Notes under the pieces: model-generated
The model's database searches: none
What the model saw: only the letters and a program-made list of their open reading frames with translations
Told to the model about the DNA's origin: nothing
Program-made: the position numbers and the translations under genes
NCBI GenBank assembly: GCA_043760535.1
Contig: JAYUOV010000117.1
Location: 1-5,223 of the forward strand
Length of the DNA stretch: 5,223 nt
Direction: 5' to 3'
Source of the DNA: JAZKFT01 sp043760535
GTDB taxonomy: Bacteria > Bacteroidota > Bacteroidia > Chitinophagales > Chitinophagaceae
Shown: positions 4,488-5,223 of the stretch, in pieces
How positions within the stretch are numbered: position 1 is the stretch's first letter
Layout of the letters: each line of letters opens with the position of its first letter

Positions 4488-5223
4488 ATGCATAAAAAAA
4501 TATTATTGCTTGGCAGCGGCGAGTTAGGCAAAGAATTGGTAATTGCTTTAAAGCGTTTAGGACAAACCGTTATTGCCGTAGATAGTTATGCCGGCGCACC
4601 CGCCATGCAGGTAGCAGATGGGTTCGAAGTGATTGATATGCTCGATGCAACAGCGTTAGATGCCATAGTTGCAAAACACCAGCCTAATTTGATAGTGCCC
4701 GAAATAGAAGCCATACGTACTGAACAGTTTTACGGGTACGAACAGCAAAAAATAAATGTGGTACCTAGTGCCAGAGCCGCCAATTTTACAATGAACAGAA
4801 AACTCATTAGAGATCTGGCAAGCAAAGAATTGGGGTTGCAAACGGCAAACTATTTTTATGCAACCGATTTTCAGCAGTTTACTCAAGCTGTTGGTAAAAT
4901 AGGTTTGCCCTGTGTTGTAAAACCCCTCATGTCCAGCAGCGGTAAGGGTCAATCTGTCTTAAAAAACCTGAATGATCAGCAACAGGTTTGGGACTATGCA
5001 ATAAATAATTCCCGAGGAGATATAAAAGAGGTGATCATTGAAGAATTTATTGCTTTTGAAACAGAAATTACTTTGCTCGCCGTTACACAACACAATGGGC
5101 CAACCCTATTCTGCCCGCCCATTGGCCACCGGCAGGAGCGGGGCGATTACCAGGAAAGCTGGCAACCCGTTGCCATAAGCGAACTAGACGTAGCACATGC
5201 ACAGGCAATGGCAGCGAGAGTAA
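4488..5223 (+). CDS. purT: Formate-dependent phosphoribosylglycinamide formyltransferase (GAR transformylase 2), 3' part beyond right edge
   Basis: The visible 245 codons plus one base cover the N-terminal and central parts of an ATP-grasp enzyme of about 390 residues. It makes formyl-GAR from GAR, formate and ATP in cytosolic purine synthesis, independently of the folate-using PurN. Landmarks aligning with E. coli PurT from memory are LLLGSGELGKE (6-16), VDSYAGAPAMQVA (31-43), LIVPEIEAI (68-76), NVVPSARAANFTMNR (90-104), PCVVKPLMSSSGKGQS (141-156) with K145 and the glycine-rich ATP loop, ETEITLL (191-197) and PPIGHRQERGDYQESWQP (210-227). The reading frame is intact to the edge. The ATG at 4488 is the first start after an in-frame TAG at 4443, so the protein lacks the dozen or so extra N-terminal residues of the E. 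coli enzyme. It lies 135 bp after a terminator, so it is probably not co-transcribed with transketolase; no consensus promoter box was found upstream. Confidence 0.95.
   Translation, partial: MHKKILLLGSGELGKELVIALKRLGQTVIAVDSYAGAPAMQVADGFEVIDMLDATALDAIVAKHQPNLIVPEIEAIRTEQFYGYEQQKINVVPSARAANFTMNRKLIRDLASKELGLQTANYFYATDFQQFTQAVGKIGLPCVVKPLMSSSGKGQSVLKNLNDQQQVWDYAINNSRGDIKEVIIEEFIAFETEITLLAVTQHNGPTLFCPPIGHRQERGDYQESWQPVAISELDVAHAQAMAARV

Noticed and set aside
4656..4952. 98-codon minus-strand open frame inside purT
   Set aside because: It is antisense to a strongly conserved enzyme and has no recognisable features.
1..5223. Search for a defence, mobile or otherwise new multi-gene system
   Set aside because: All sizeable genes belong to known housekeeping or lipid/glycan families; there are no transposase, integrase, toxin-antitoxin, CRISPR or tRNA signals, and the gene set shows no shared unknown pathway.

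Overview
The window looks like an ordinary chromosomal segment of a Bacteroidota member, most likely near the Chitinophagaceae/Sphingobacteriia, though that rank is inferred. Supporting signs are the AT-rich DNA, start codons without purine-rich Shine-Dalgarno sequences, several matches to the Bacteroidota -7 promoter box TAnnTTTG, transketolase encoded as a separate N-terminal half, and intergenic arrays of AT-rich heptamers.

Layout: positions 1-3235 are read from the minus strand and 3470-5223 from the plus strand. In minus-strand transcription order, the first gene is a WecA/TagO-type polyprenyl-phosphate sugar-1-phosphate transferase (3235-2117). It is closed by a strong intrinsic terminator (2054-2085). 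Next comes ribosome recycling factor frr (2030-1467). A 214-bp spacer full of 7-bp-phased repeats follows, with a candidate promoter and a 14-bp inverted repeat. After it come a membrane fatty-acid-hydroxylase/sterol-desaturase family protein resembling alkylglycerol monooxygenase (1252-356) and, 25 bp on, the N-terminal 110 residues of a GNAT-like protein cut by the left edge (330-1). On the plus strand a divergent 234-bp spacer leads to the transketolase N-terminal subunit (3470-4303), an intrinsic terminator (4322-4352), and the first 245 codons of purT (4488 to the right edge).

The genes do not form one pathway. They cover lipid-linked glycan initiation, translation, membrane lipid oxidation, the pentose phosphate pathway and purine synthesis. 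Terminators after the transferase and after transketolase indicate several short transcription units; only the hydroxylase and GNAT genes look co-transcribed.

I found no mobile element, CRISPR array, RNA gene, toxin-antitoxin pair or defence system, and no new multi-gene system. The most unusual content is non-coding: the heptamer-phased spacer between frr and the hydroxylase gene. Also notable is a transketolase N-terminal half with no C-terminal half directly downstream.
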